A stretch of 64,000 nt of DNA. It comes from Cotesia glomerata. Taxonomy: Eukaryota > Arthropoda > Insecta > Hymenoptera > Braconidae. Where the stretch lies: assembly GCF_020080835.1 (NCBI RefSeq), contig NC_058167.1, positions 2,666,659 through 2,730,658 on the forward strand, read 5' to 3'. Shown here one piece after another: positions 34,610 to 47,038 of the stretch (its first letter is position 1; every line of letters begins with the position of its first letter). The position numbers and the translations under genes were made by a program. The notes beneath the pieces are model-generated. The model saw only the letters and a program-made list of their open reading frames with translations, was not told where the DNA came from and did no database searches.

Positions 34610-37600
34610 ATGCCAAGAAAACGCAAAGGGGCTGATTTAAGCCGCAGTACAAGTAAAGCTCGAAACTTGCGAAATAGCAGATCCGAAAGAACAGAAGAAC
34701 AAATCCAGCAAAAAAATACTGATGCACGTGTCAGAATGGCGCAATTGCATCAAGAAGAGCCAGAAGATACACGAGCTGAACGCAATGAAGTCAGAAGATT
34801 AGAACAACGACAATCACGCCGTTTCACAGTCAATAGACGAAGAACAAATGACCAACAACGACAACAGGTACATCGAACATTTATATCTGATTCATTCCTG
34901 CGTCTAGCATTCCAGTATGAGCCCGATATTGAATATTATGCTCATTCAAAAGTGGTAATTGGTGCTATGGACAAGGAATGTCCGCATTGTCATGCTCTGA
35001 AATTCAAAAATGAGCCAGCTGGGATGTGTTGCACGTCAGGAAAAGTGCAACTACCTGAAATTGAGACACCACCTGAACCATTGAACGGCTTACTTATCGG
35101 CACGGATCCAGATTCTAACGTGTTCCTGAAGTCAATTCGAAGATTCAATTCATGCTTTCAAATGACATCGTTCGGAGCAACAGAAATAGTTCGAAATACT
35201 AATGCAAATGGTCAACAATTCAATTATACATTCAAAATCAGAGGCCAAGTTTATCATAAAATGGGCTCACTGCTGCCAATGCCAAACGAACCACATAAAT
35301 TCTTACAAATCTACTTTATGGGCGGCGAGGATTCCGGAAGCGCACTTACCAATCGCATGAATGCACGTTGTGATTATAATAACCTTGATTCACTTTATGC
35401 CAGGCGCATCGTCAGCGAGCTAGATGCTCTTTTGAACGAGCACAACGAGTTGTTGAAAATATTCAAATCACATATGCACCAATTACAAAGCGATAATCAC
35501 GCTATCGTCATTAATCCTGATAAAACACCAGCTGGAGAACATATTCGTAGATTCAATGCACCCGTTGTTGACGATGTTGCTGGAATCATGGTTGGCGATT
35601 GTACAGCTGCACGAGAAATTGTGATTCGTAGAAGAAATAATAATCTTCAGTTCATTGCTGACACACATCGTTCATATGACGCTCTCCAATATCCGCTAAT
35701 ATTCTGGAAGGGACAAGACGGATATTGCATAAACATAAAACAACGAGATCCCGTATCAGGTATTTCATTGATTATTAATTTGATCATTAATCATTTAACA
35801 AAACAATTAAATTATTGAACGTAATAAATTTAAATTAATTTTTATGAACAAATATTACAGGAGCTGAAACAAATAAGAACGTTAGCTCAAAGGATTATTA
35901 TGCGTACCGATTAATGATTAGACGTGGCCTGGACAACGTCATTTTACGATGTCGTGAGCTTTGTCAACAATTCATGGTCGACATGTACGCGAAGATTGAG
36001 AGCGAACGACTACGATACTTACGATATAATCAACAAAAGCTGCGCGCGGAAGAGTACATTCATTTGCGAGATGCTATCAACAAAAACGCCGACGTCGCCA
36101 AAATTGGTAACCATGTCATTTTACCATCATCGTACGTAGGCAGTCCACGTCATATGCAAGAATATATACAGGATGCTCTGACTTTCGTGCGCAAATATGG
36201 ACGACCATGTTTATTTATCACGTTCACATGTAATCCAAAATGGCCAGAAATTACATCTTTGCTACTGCCTGGCCACAATGCAATACATCGCCATGACATT
36301 ACAGCACGTGTGTTCAGACAAAAGTTGAAGTCTTTAATAAGTTTCATTACTAAATCACATGTATTTGGTCCCACACGTTGCTGGATGTATTCGGTTGAGT
36401 GGCAAAAGCGAGGATTACCTCATGCACACATTTTGGTTTGGTTCATCGACAAAATCCGTCCTGAAGAAATCGATAGTATCATTTCTGCGGAAATTCCAGA
36501 TCCATCCACTGACCAACTGCTGTTTGATATTGTTACAACAAACATGATTCATTGTCCATGTGGTACTCTTAATAGTTCATCGCCTTGCATGGCTGATGTC
36601 AATGGCAATGTCACAAATGTCGACGGATACCCAATATATCGTCGAAGAAATCCTGAAAATGGCGGACAATCATTTATTAAAAATATCATCAACACAGACA
36701 TTGATATTGACAATCGTTGGGTGGTGCCATATTCGCCTCTGCTGAGCAAGACATATAATGCTCATATTAATGTTGAGTTCTGCAGTTCTGCGAAGAGCAT
36801 CAAATACATTTGCAAGTATGTCCATAAAGGCAGTGATATGGCTGTGTTTAGAGTGGAAAATACTAATGTGAATGCTCCTCCAGTGAATAAAAACGATGAA
36901 ATAACGCTCTACCAAATTGGTCGGTACATCAGCTCCAATGAAGCTGCTTGGCGTATCTTTGGTTTTCCAATTCATGAACGGGATCCAGCAGTTGTTCAGT
37001 TAGCCATCCATCTTGAAAACGGTCAGCGTGTATTTTTCACGAACGAGACAGCGATTGATCGTGCAATAAATCCACCTAAAACTACACTCACTGCATTTTT
37101 TGAATTGTGTAATCGTGCGGATGATTTTGGTGCCTTTGCACGAACATTACTCTATTCACAAGTACCACGCTATTTCACATGGACTGAAACAAAAACATGG
37201 ATGCCCCGCAAGCAAGGCTCACCAGTTGCTGCATGTCTCAATTTATTTAAATCAAACGCCTTGGGGCGATTATTTACAGTCAATCCAAGACACACGGAGT
37301 GCTTTTATCTTCGACTGTTGTTGGTTAATGTTACTGGCCCATTATCATTTCAAGATATACGTAAAGTGAATGGGCAACAATATCCAACGTATAAAGATGC
37401 ATGCCTTGCACTCGGCTTGCTGGAAGACGACAACCAGTGGGAATGCATGCTTGCTGAAGCTGCATTGAACTGTACAGCAATAAAAATTCGTCTACTATTC
37501 GCTATAGTGTTGACTACATGTTTCCCAGCCCGAGCACAGATATTATGGGAAAATCACAAAGATTCAATGACTGATGATATATTGCATCAACATCGTATAC

Positions 37601-39094
37601 GGTGCCACGATCTAACCATAACATTCAGCGACGAAATGTACAATGAAGCATTGATTGCTATTGAAAATCTTTGCATTGTCATTGCCAACTTACCACTCAG
37701 TCATTTCGGTATGAATTCGCCAAATCGAGGTGCAACTGATTTAATGAATACTGAAATGAATCGTGAACTGCAGTACAGTACTGTAGAAATGGCAGCGATT
37801 GTTGCCCGCAATGTCCCACTAATGAATGAGGACCAAAGAATTATTTATGATCGCATTATGCTCGCAGTTTCAGCTGGACAAGGTGGGTTCTTCTTTTTAG
37901 ATGCACCAGGTGGAACTGGCAAGATATTCCTTATTTCGCTAATTCTCGCCAAAATACGATCCAATAATGGCATCGCATTGGCCGTTGCATCATCGGGCAT
38001 TGCGGCAACTTTATTGGATGGAGGCAGAACAGCTCATTCAGTATTTAAGCTACCACTAAATATTCAAAATAACCCTGACGCAGTGTGCAACATAAAAAAA
38101 CAATCGTCCATAGCCACAGTGCTGAAACAGTGTAAAATTATCATCTGGGATGAATGTATCATGGCACACAAACATTCGCTTGAGGCGTTGAACAGGACAT
38201 TAAAAGATATTAAAAACAACGACAAACTATTTGGTGGCACTCTGTTAGTCCTTTCAGGTGACTTCAGACAAACACTTCCCGCCATTCCAGGTTCAACATA
38301 CGCTGATGAAATCAACGCCTGCTTAAAATCATCGACATTGTGGCGTAATGTTGAAAAATTACAGCTAAAAATAAATATGCGCGTTCAAATGCTTCAAGAT
38401 CCATCCGCTGAAACATTTTCAAAACAACTCTTAGATATCGGTGATGGAAAAGTTGCTATAGATGAAACTGGATACGTAAAATTACCGACCGATTTCTGCA
38501 CAATCGCTGATTTGCAAGATACTCTCATTGAACAAATATTTCCCTATGTACACACACAGTACATAAATCATGAGTGGCTTGCAGAAAGAGCGATTTTAGC
38601 GGCAAAAAATGTAGACGTTGACTCACTGAATTTTTTTGAACTCACTGGATTTGCCAGGCATGCCACCGCATAATTTACAATTAAAGGTTGGATCTCCAAT
38701 TATCTTGCTTCGTAATTTGAACCCGCCCCGGCTGTGCAACGGTACGCGATTAGTCATTCAAAAATTAAAGAAAAACGTGATCGAAGCCAGGATTTTAAAT
38801 GGCAAGTTCAGAGGTGAAAATATACTCATACCACGGATTCCTATTATACCTACAGATGTGCCAATTCAATTCAAACGTATTCAGTTTCCGATTAGATTGG
38901 CATTTGCAATGACTATCAACAAATCCCAAGGTCAAACGATGTCTGTTTGTGGATTAGATTTGAGAACACCATGTTTTTCACACGGACAATTATACGTGGC
39001 ATGCTCTCGAGTGGGTAAACCATCCAGTTTGTTTGTGTTAGCTAAAGATGGACTAACAAAAAATATTGTTCACGCTATAGCATTAAGAGATTAA
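34610..39094 (+). pseudogene. Helitron Rep-helicase (RepHel), two exons, deletion and frameshift
   Basis: Exon 1 is 34610-35759; a 101-bp intron (35760-35860, CAG/GTATTT...ATTACAG) joins it in phase to exon 2 (DPVSG/AETNKN). Exon 1 carries a basic N-terminus and a CPHCHALKF zinc motif. Exon 2 contains the HUH nuclease motif (LPHAHILVWF, 36415-36440), the two-tyrosine motif YICKYVHKG (about 36805), and a PIF1-type helicase: Walker A APGGTGKIF (Thr of GKT replaced by Ile), Walker B IIWDEC, and LSGDFRQTLP. At about 38630 the frame breaks. The last part (SLDLPGMPPHNLQLKVG; FAMTINKSQGQT; FSHGQLYVACSR) is in another frame, and about 30-40 residues normally present before it are missing. Rolling-circle transposition by this copy is therefore unlikely. 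The related family is well known in insects. Confidence 0.9.
35760..35860 (+). other. Intron in the Helitron RepHel gene
   Basis: GT donor after ATCAG and AG acceptor after AATATTAC. Removing it keeps the frame through YYAYRLMIRR, a conserved RepHel stretch. It is AT-rich and 101 bp long. Confidence 0.75.
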
Positions 39095-39381
39095 TATTGT
39101 TTAATAGTGTTACTGTCGTAATTGTTTAATTAATGATATATAATTTTAAGGAATAAATTATAATAACTTAAAAATAATGTTTGCCTTTTGTTATTTTTAT
39201 ATTCCCTCATCGTCCACAGCGCTCCATGCTTATTTCACGCATATACCACATTCTTACATACATACAATATACACATTCTAACATACATACATACTTACAA
39301 TAAGTAAGCTATTTTTTGTCTACACTAGAAATTACTAGGAAATTATTTATATGGCAAAACAACGTTTGCCGGGTCAGCTAG

Positions 39382-39871
39382 TGTTATAAATAAAAATATG
39401 ATATACATAAAATTCAGAATTTGATTAATATTTTCTGTGTTTCCCTATCCTCTAATTGTATTTAAAATTACCAATATCAAAGTAATATGTATATTTTAAC
39501 AGTAGATTCATGTTTAGATAATCAAACACAACCATTTTTCATATTTTTCAAAGGTAAAAAATTAGCAATAAAATAAAAATTATTATGTTTTGTAGATAAA
39601 AAAATATAATAAAAAAAAATTTTTATAATAGAATGAATTATTTGAAACAGCGATTTTAGCAATTATTTAGAATTGTAACACTAAAAGACGAATGGTATAT
39701 GCCTCAATGTGTAAGACGACGAAACAAAGTAAGTATCTCTTTTTTGAGCTCAGGATTTTATGATTCGGATAAATAACTTGACTTCTAGGAAACATTTATC
39801 TAAAAGTTAATGTTTATTTTGATATGCTAATTTTGATATATTAATTTTTATTAATAATAACGTTTATTTTT
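39382..39871. other. AT-rich sequence behind the Helitron
   Basis: Presumably the 3' flank of the hAT element; no terminal repeat was identified. 39690-39780 is an internally deleted piece of the 26915 repeat (GGTATATGCCTCAATGTG ... ATGATTCGGATAAATAACTT). Confidence 0.4.
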
Positions 39872-40026
39872 AACTTCCCGCTAAAAATCTCAGATTTTCA
39901 AAAATCGGGAAGTTATTGTTTTTACCCCGTTTGGCAAAAATCGAGTTTTCATCAGATCTCGACGTTTGAAGGTCACAGGAAGCTTCCCTGACTACCCCCG
40001 CGATGTTGTCACTATGTCTGTATGTA

Positions 40027-40105
<79 letters not shown>

Positions 40106-40619
40106 CTATGTGACTCGCTTATAACTTTTGAACGGTTGAACCGATTTCATCGCGGTTGGTGCCATTCGAAAGGGCTACGCTGAACTTAGATTTCCTGAGA
40201 ATTTGAACCGATTCGGACCGATAGATTTTAAGAAATCTTGAAAAATCTTAAAAAAAATAAGAAAAAAATCATTTTTGAAAGTAGTTTTTTTGGAATATCT
40301 TTTAAACGGCTCTTTTATCTTTTAAACTAATCCGCCCTTAAGCTTGAAAAACCACGCCGATCGGCGTCAACCCGATCAAAATCGGTTGATTCGTTCGAGA
40401 GATAGCGTGAACGAAAGAAAACCGAAAAAACCGAAAAGTGTTTTTCACATAACTTCGTCATTTCTTCTCGGATCACTTTTGATGACATAGCATAATTTAT
40501 AGAGCTTAAAAACCGCGTCGATTGCCGCCAAAACGTAGAAATCGGTTAATTAGTTCAAAACATATCTTCAATCAAAGATTTGAAAACAAGTGTTTTTTTA
40601 AAATCACTGCGACATTTTT
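39872..40619 (+). repeat. Repeat-family copy B, with (GT)n
   Basis: Starts AACTTCCCGCTAAAAATC, hairpin CGGGAAGTT, AGATCTCGACGTTTGAAGG, then (GT)n at about 40031-40104 and the CGAACGAAAG block. It lacks the GAGCTC block and the right end, and is followed at once by copy C. Confidence 0.8.
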
Positions 40620-41618
<999 letters not shown>

Positions 41619-41644
41619 TTTTTGAAAAGGTTCCTCAAACGACA

Positions 41645-42485
41645 AATTATTTATCCAAATCATAAAATTCCGAGTATTTTGATACCTATTTTGTATGGAC
41701 AAATATTTGGTTCAATTGTTGAGTGAAAAAAGCGAGTTAATTTATTTTTGAAAAAGTTTTCAGAAACAGAATCTTCGTCAAATATATTTAAAATAATTTT
41801 CGTCATCTGTTGATCGAAAGATAAGAAACCTTATCCTCTCTCTCTCTCTCTTTCTTAGGTCTGTCTATTCTAATAATAATAAAATAATTTATCTTTCTCT
41901 CTTCTCCCAACTTTCAGAATTAAAAACTCAAGAGAGAGATACTTATTTGTATTTCTTCGTCTTTCATATTAAGACATATACCGTCACCTCATTGGTAGCA
42001 ACAATTTTCAAAGCGTTTTTTTGCAAAAGAAAAAATTTTTTTTCCTATTTATAAGTTGTTCTTAAAATCTCTCGTCACTACAAACTTGCGTGTATGTTAA
42101 TGAAAAGTCATATATAATATCTTTACTATTTTTGAGCCATGAAAAACTGAAAAACCTTTTTTTGTGGTAATTACAACTGCATAAAGTTTTTTTATACTTA
42201 ATTAAAGTTTTTCTGAATAAAAGTAAGTACAAGCTGTGTTTAAGAAATAAAATAGATGAATCGATAAATTATTTACCAAGTTAGAACTACTTATTTAAAC
42301 GTGTTGGCGCTCAACGCTTAAATTTTGCATTAAAAAATTCTCATGACGTAAACTATTGGTCCTAGAGAGATCGGGTTGTGCTTATTTTATTTGTTAATCT
42401 TTTCTTTAAATGTTATTTCCAGCATGTTTCAAGCTATTGTTATTTGTTAACGAGATAGATTAATCCAAAGCTACTTGCAAAATAG
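41645..42485 (-). repeat. Dispersed repeat, copy 2 (inverse of 26915-27750)
   Basis: The same landmarks as copy 1 read on the opposite strand. It includes a (TC)n run at about 41836-41852 where copy 1 has GAGAGAGAGCGAGAGG. The two copies are about 14 kb apart in inverted orientation. Confidence 0.7.
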
Positions 42486-43089
42486 CTATTTATGAAAGAA
42501 TTGAGTTTTCTCAAAAAATTTTTTTTTTCAAATCGGACCATGCACATATGATGTCTTAGACAAAAACCATAATTTTTTTGTACCGTCTGGATAACTACAT
42601 AAATAAATAAATTAGACCAGTCGGCCTGGAAAAAAGCGGTTTGTTGGCAACTTTTCGACAAAATGATCCGATTTTGGGTTTTTTTTTTTTTTTTTTTTTT
42701 TAAATACTCAATAAAATTCTAAACATTTGTGTGTATGTGTGAAGTGTTGCTTTTTTTTTGTTTAAAAAATAGTTTTAGCGTTGAGTTTTAAATTAAAATA
42801 TCTCAGAAACTACGCCAAAAATAGTCCAGACATGCTGTATATGAAATTTAGAGAATTAAATAAAGAACAAAATGAGCCAAACCCGATGTCTCTATGACCA
42901 ATAGCTTACGAGATATTAATTTTTTAATGAAAAAAATAACGCGGTTCCCCTCAAGCGCTTATTAACAAATATCTGTAACCCCTCGAAAAATTATTCGATT
43001 TTTTTTTTTATTTAGCTATTGGTATCTTCTATAAGCAAGGAAATCAGCTAAGCTCAAAAAAAATTATTTGAATTTTTTTGGGCAGGTTG
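42486..43089. other. AT-rich spacer
   Basis: Contains a T run near 42680-42700 and no recognisable gene. Confidence 0.4.
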
Positions 43090-43307
43090 ACAACTGTACT
43101 CCAAATTACTCAACTCTATGCCAGCTTTACTCAAGGAGCATCCGTAACTCGAAATTTTTAATATCACGGTGAAAACAACTGTACTCCAAATTACTCAACT
43201 CCGTACCAACTTTACTCAACAGCATGTGGCTGTAAATGAAAAATTTTTTTTCAATTCGTACTGTATTCAAAGCCAACAGTATTCAATGCAGAGTTTACTC
43301 AACGCTG
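43090..43307. repeat. Short direct repeats with ACTGTACTCCAAATTACTCA
   Basis: Two copies of about 47 bp (43090-43136, 43174-43220), 84 bp apart, and a looser third (about 43258-43307, ACTGTATTCAAAGCC ... TTTACTCAACG). Confidence 0.65.
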
Positions 43308-43449
43308 AATAGATAAATAAGCAAGCCTCGGTAAGAACGAATTCAATCAGAGAGAAATGACCATATGGCGCTGTATGGAGATTCCGAAATCATCTTATAT
43401 TGAATTAATCAAGATAATATTTAAATAGATTGAACTTGGTAATAAATAT

Positions 43450-43971
43450 CTGAACAAAAACAGTTTCACTGTATAAAAATCGCGCCAAGTCCACATTCAT
43501 AAGACTATCAAGATAAAAAAATTTCTTTTTTCTTTACAAAAAGATATAAAATAAAAAAATAAAAAAATCCAAGTAACCGATATGATTGTATTTGATTTTC
43601 GGAAATTAAAAAAAATTTTATTGTAAATTTGAAAATTAAAAAAAAAATTTTGGAACGTATTTAGTGTGCATGGTTGCAAAATATTTTACTTTTAATGAAA
43701 TTCGTAAAATCTATTTACTAGGACTTTAAAAAAATTGAAATACACAATGACGCACACCAAGTACGTTCTAAAATTTTTTTTTTAATTTTCAAATTTACAA
43801 TAAAATTTTTTTTAATTTCCGAAAATCAAATACAATCATATCGGTTACTTGGATTTTTTAATTTTTTTATTTTATATCTTTTTGTAAAGAAAAAAGAAAT
43901 TTTTTTATCTTGATAGTCTTATGAACGTGGACTTGGCGCGATTTTTATACAGTGAAACTGTTTTTGTTCAG
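43450..43971. repeat. 522-bp near-palindrome (fold-back element)
   Basis: Arms of about 220 bp (43450-43670 and 43752-43971): the left start CTGAACAAAAACAGTTTCAC is mirrored by GTGAAACTGTTTTTGTTCAG. The arms are almost identical along their length; the spacer is about 80 bp. It is unrelated in sequence to the 26119 hairpin. Confidence 0.88.
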
Positions 43972-45009
43972 ATTTTAGTATTTTTTGTAATTATAATGAA
44001 AATTTACAATTGGTACCAACTTAAATCTCGCGTTGGCTGCATTTTTTATAGCAAATTATCCCCTTGAAGCTACAGTTTATGTAAAAACAATTCCAGCGCA
44101 CCCTGGCGGATGTAGGTGCAAGCTGTGAAATGTATTTTTTTAACTATAGTTTCCCATCTATTGGAAGATTACCATAAATTCTCGAATTATTTAGTCTGTG
44201 GCATGTCACTTTTTACATAGAAAAAAAGTCAGGATCGAAATTTTTGAGCTTGCTATAGTTTGTGCTGATAAAATTTAATAATTTAAAGTAGATTAATTGT
44301 TATGATTGAATATCATTAATCAATATCAGTAAAATAAAGCATGAATTACTGTTATAATATAAGATTTAGGAACAAGAAGTACCGTAGAATTAAATAAAAT
44401 TTTGCAATCTCAAAATACCGTTCTGCTTACAGTAAACACAGTCGGTAGTCTCGCGCTCCGTTTACAACGAATTTGAACGGAACTTGGCGCCAGATTCTAC
44501 CGAACCTGTGGATAAACTAGTCATTACTTATTAGATTTATTTATAGAAAAAAAAACTAGTCTATTTTATTATACCTTTATAAATAATTATAAAAATTATA
44601 AAACTTGGGTTAAAAATATTTAAATATTAATGAAAATATTTTAATTTTGATAATTATGGTCACACGATTTATTTAAAAAATTAGTTTGATTATAAAAACT
44701 TTATAATATTTTATTAGTTAAAATTAAGACAATTTTATTATAAAATAACATTTTGTGCACAATTGTTAGCTTACATTAAAATAATTAGGTTTAAGAACAA
44801 GTATGTGAAAAAAAAATTGCTTCTAGAAATATATTTCTAAAAACTTGATTGTGTTGAATCAATAATACTCGTTTTATTATTAATTAAATATTATTATTAA
44901 CTATAATAAATTTAATTAATAAAAAAAACTCTTATTATTGACTCAACACGATCAAATTTTAAGAAATTATTTTTATGATTTTCTTTTATTTTTTTAATCT
45001 AAACCTGCA
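43972..45009. other. AT-rich intergenic region
   Basis: Contains a small imperfect inverted repeat (about 44845-44880 with 44927-44958, TTGATTGTGTTGAATCAATA) and one GC-richer patch at 44440-44520. No gene recognised. Confidence 0.45.
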
Positions 45010-46277
45010 CTATGGATGATTGGTAAATATTTTAATTTTTCGTGATTTTTCACGACAGAGTAGACAGCGATCTCCAATTTTTCGATTGCACTCATTGCAA
45101 AGACATAAATGACCGCATTTAATAAATGCCCAGACAGCAGCCCGAAATCTACAGCAGCAGCATATGCTTGTCCCTTCCGGAATAATCTCTGAAAATATTA
45201 ATTTAAATTAGTAAAGAAAAATTGATTAAATTTCATATAATAATTTCTAAGTAAAATACCTTCGTCGTCACATGCTGAGTTACTTTGAGTTACTGTTAAG
45301 CCAGACGTTGACAGACTAGACTGTGACATACTAGAACTTGACAAATTTGCCATCGTCGGGCTAGAACTGGCGGGGGCAGACGCAGACGATTCGTTGACTG
45401 TTAAGCTAGACGTCGACGGGCTAAACTCTGACATCGTACGACTTGACAAATTCGCCATCGCCGAGCTAGAACTGGAGGGCGTAGACGCAGACGATTCGTT
45501 GACTGTTAAGCCAGACGTTGACAGACTAGACTGTGACATCCTAGAACTTGACAAATTTGCCATCGCCGGGCTAGAACCGGCAAGGGCAGACGCAGACGAT
45601 TCGTTGACTGTTAAGCCAGACGTCGACGGGCTAGACTCTGACATCCTACGACTTGACAAATTTGCCATCGAAGAACTAGAACCGGATGGCTCAAACGCAG
45701 AAGAATTGTTGAAAGTTAAGCCAGATGGTGTGGACGCACGGCGATCAGTCACTGAAGTTACTAAGAAGTTAATAAAGTAATCTGTAACAAATCCAATTAT
45801 TTATTAAATTGTTTCATAAGATGGCCAAATGAAAACTAAAAAAAATAATTAATGAAAAATTACCTTCATCATCACTATCCGATGAGATTATTAAAGTGTC
45901 ATCTAAAGCACTCGCATTTTCCGATGATCCTGCAACCGTGTCATCAATCACAGCTTCAGCTGACATAGGCTGTCTTGGCATAGTCGGTCCCGTTGATGAG
46001 GTTTTTGGAGTGAACCTATCTGGGTAGGTACGTTGATTAATGACATTAGGCGGATCCTGCAGATCCGTTAATCGAGGCACTCTAATATTTAAACCTAGAT
46101 GAGTTTAAGAGAAAACAGAGTAAAAAAAAAATATAAAGTAAGATTATTCATGAATTTTAACAACTATAGTGAAACATAGTTATTAAAGACAAGAAATCTT
46201 ACTAGCTTCACTGGCAACAGCACGCAAAATTAAATCCTTCTGATAGCGGTCAACAGAAGTTGCCAAAAAATCTTGAA
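45010..46277 (-). CDS. RING-finger protein gene, last four exons
   Basis: Exons on the minus strand: 46277-46203, 46094-45864, 45781-45260, 45188-45010. All introns (108, 82, 71 bp) have GT-AG ends and all junctions keep one frame to a TAG at 45012-45010. Exon 1 gives QDFLATSVDRYQKDLILRA. Exon 2 is Pro/Thr/Ser-rich and ends in an acidic SSDSDDE. Exon 3 consists of four 35-residue serine-rich repeats (SSSMANLSSRRMSESSPSTS type). Exon 4 is a C-terminal RING-like domain: CCCCRF, CGHLCLCNEC, then CLLCREKSRK, a Cys/His pattern like IAP-type RINGs. RING domains usually make a protein an E3 ubiquitin ligase. No BIR domain is visible. The first exon seen starts at an acceptor, so 5' exons are missing, possibly displaced by the Gypsy insertion at 46492. 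I do not recognise the gene. The intact frame across four exons argues for a real gene. Confidence 0.7.
45291..45715 (-). repeat. 105-bp tandem repeats in the RING gene, ABAB order
   Basis: GACTGTTAAG-type boundaries fall at 45291, 45396, 45501, 45606 and 45711, giving exactly 105 bp (35 codons) per unit. Units 1 and 3 share AGACTAGACTGTGACAT; units 2 and 4 share GACGGGCT(A)AACTCTGACAT-type sequence. The array therefore looks like a duplicated 210-bp pair. Confidence 0.9.
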
Positions 46278-46433
46278 CTGTAATTTGTGAAGCGAGCAAA
46301 GTTAGAATGAATATTAGCTAGAATAATTATATGGATAAAAGGTGCATGCCAATTCGATAGAATTGAGAATCTGTGCAAGTCAAAACAATACTCTGATTAA
46401 ATTTTAAGTCTAGATCTAAAAATGTAGTTCTAT

Positions 46434-46467
46434 AAAGGGCCCAGCGGAGCAGGCGAGTAATAGCTAG
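46434..46467 (+). other. Possible Helitron/Helentron-type 3' end
   Basis: GGGCCCAGCGGAGCAGGCG followed by AGTAATAGCTAGT resembles a hairpin plus CTAG terminus. It is followed by an (AT)n tract. No matching 5' end was identified to the left, so this is tentative. Confidence 0.35.
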
Positions 46468-46491
46468 TATATTAATATATATATATATATA

Positions 46492-47038
46492 TGTCGGAGA
46501 TGGCATCGAGCTGTTTTCCCAGAGACTGGGAAATTCCTAATATTGTAGTTTGCCATTTAAGTAGTTGTGCATAGAATTTTAAAGTATAGAATATTAGTAA
46601 TTATTTATGACTTAAGCCGATTATGTTCTTTTATGATTATGGCAATGGGCTTGAGTCTGGAGTGACAGTGGTCACCAAACGTAGCCGAGGTCACAGGATA
46701 GAAGAAAAGGTATCGACAGACAATGAGGGCTGTCGAAATATTTTAAGAGAAGAAGTACTTAGTGTACTTAGATGGCAGTTCTGGTAGAGCATTACTCGAG
46801 TAACGACGTGGAGTATATCCTGCTGACCCCGGATTCGTTCTCAGACTTATTGCCTAGCGCTTTACTGTAAAATTGTATCTCGATAATTAGTTATTATCCG
46901 ATTTATTGTATTACGAATATCCGTAGCTGTTGTATTGTTTATACGAGTTAGTGTTATATTTAAATTATCGTCAAATAAATAAATATGAAACCGCCAAGCC
47001 CACTGAATTCTGACGCCCCTGAAAATGTGACTCCGACA
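46492..47038 (+). repeat. mdg3-like 5' LTR (contains gag start codon)
   Basis: The last 54 bp of the LTR are the first 18 codons of gag (ATG at 46985). An AAATAAATAA signal lies just upstream. Confidence 0.95.

Larger units (their letters stand above)
33541..39381 (+). mobile_element. Complete Helitron, 5.84 kb
   Basis: The 5' end TCTAATATATAAAATTCTCG follows host A (33540). The 3' end is ...GGCAAAACAACGTTTGCC, then GGGTCAG and CTAG (39378-39381), followed by host T (39382). The A/T insertion site, 5' TC, a 6-bp hairpin (39353-39358 with 39365-39370) and CTAG 7 nt later are all Helitron hallmarks. It encodes a Rep-helicase (34610-39094). It landed 10 bp behind the hAT stop codon. The 5' 1.07 kb contains no gene. 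Confidence 0.93.

Noticed and set aside
45394..45780. A 128-codon plus-strand frame with DKFAIAGLE-type repeats
   Set aside because: It is the antisense reading of the RING gene's repeat exon; the minus strand has splice junctions and a RING domain.
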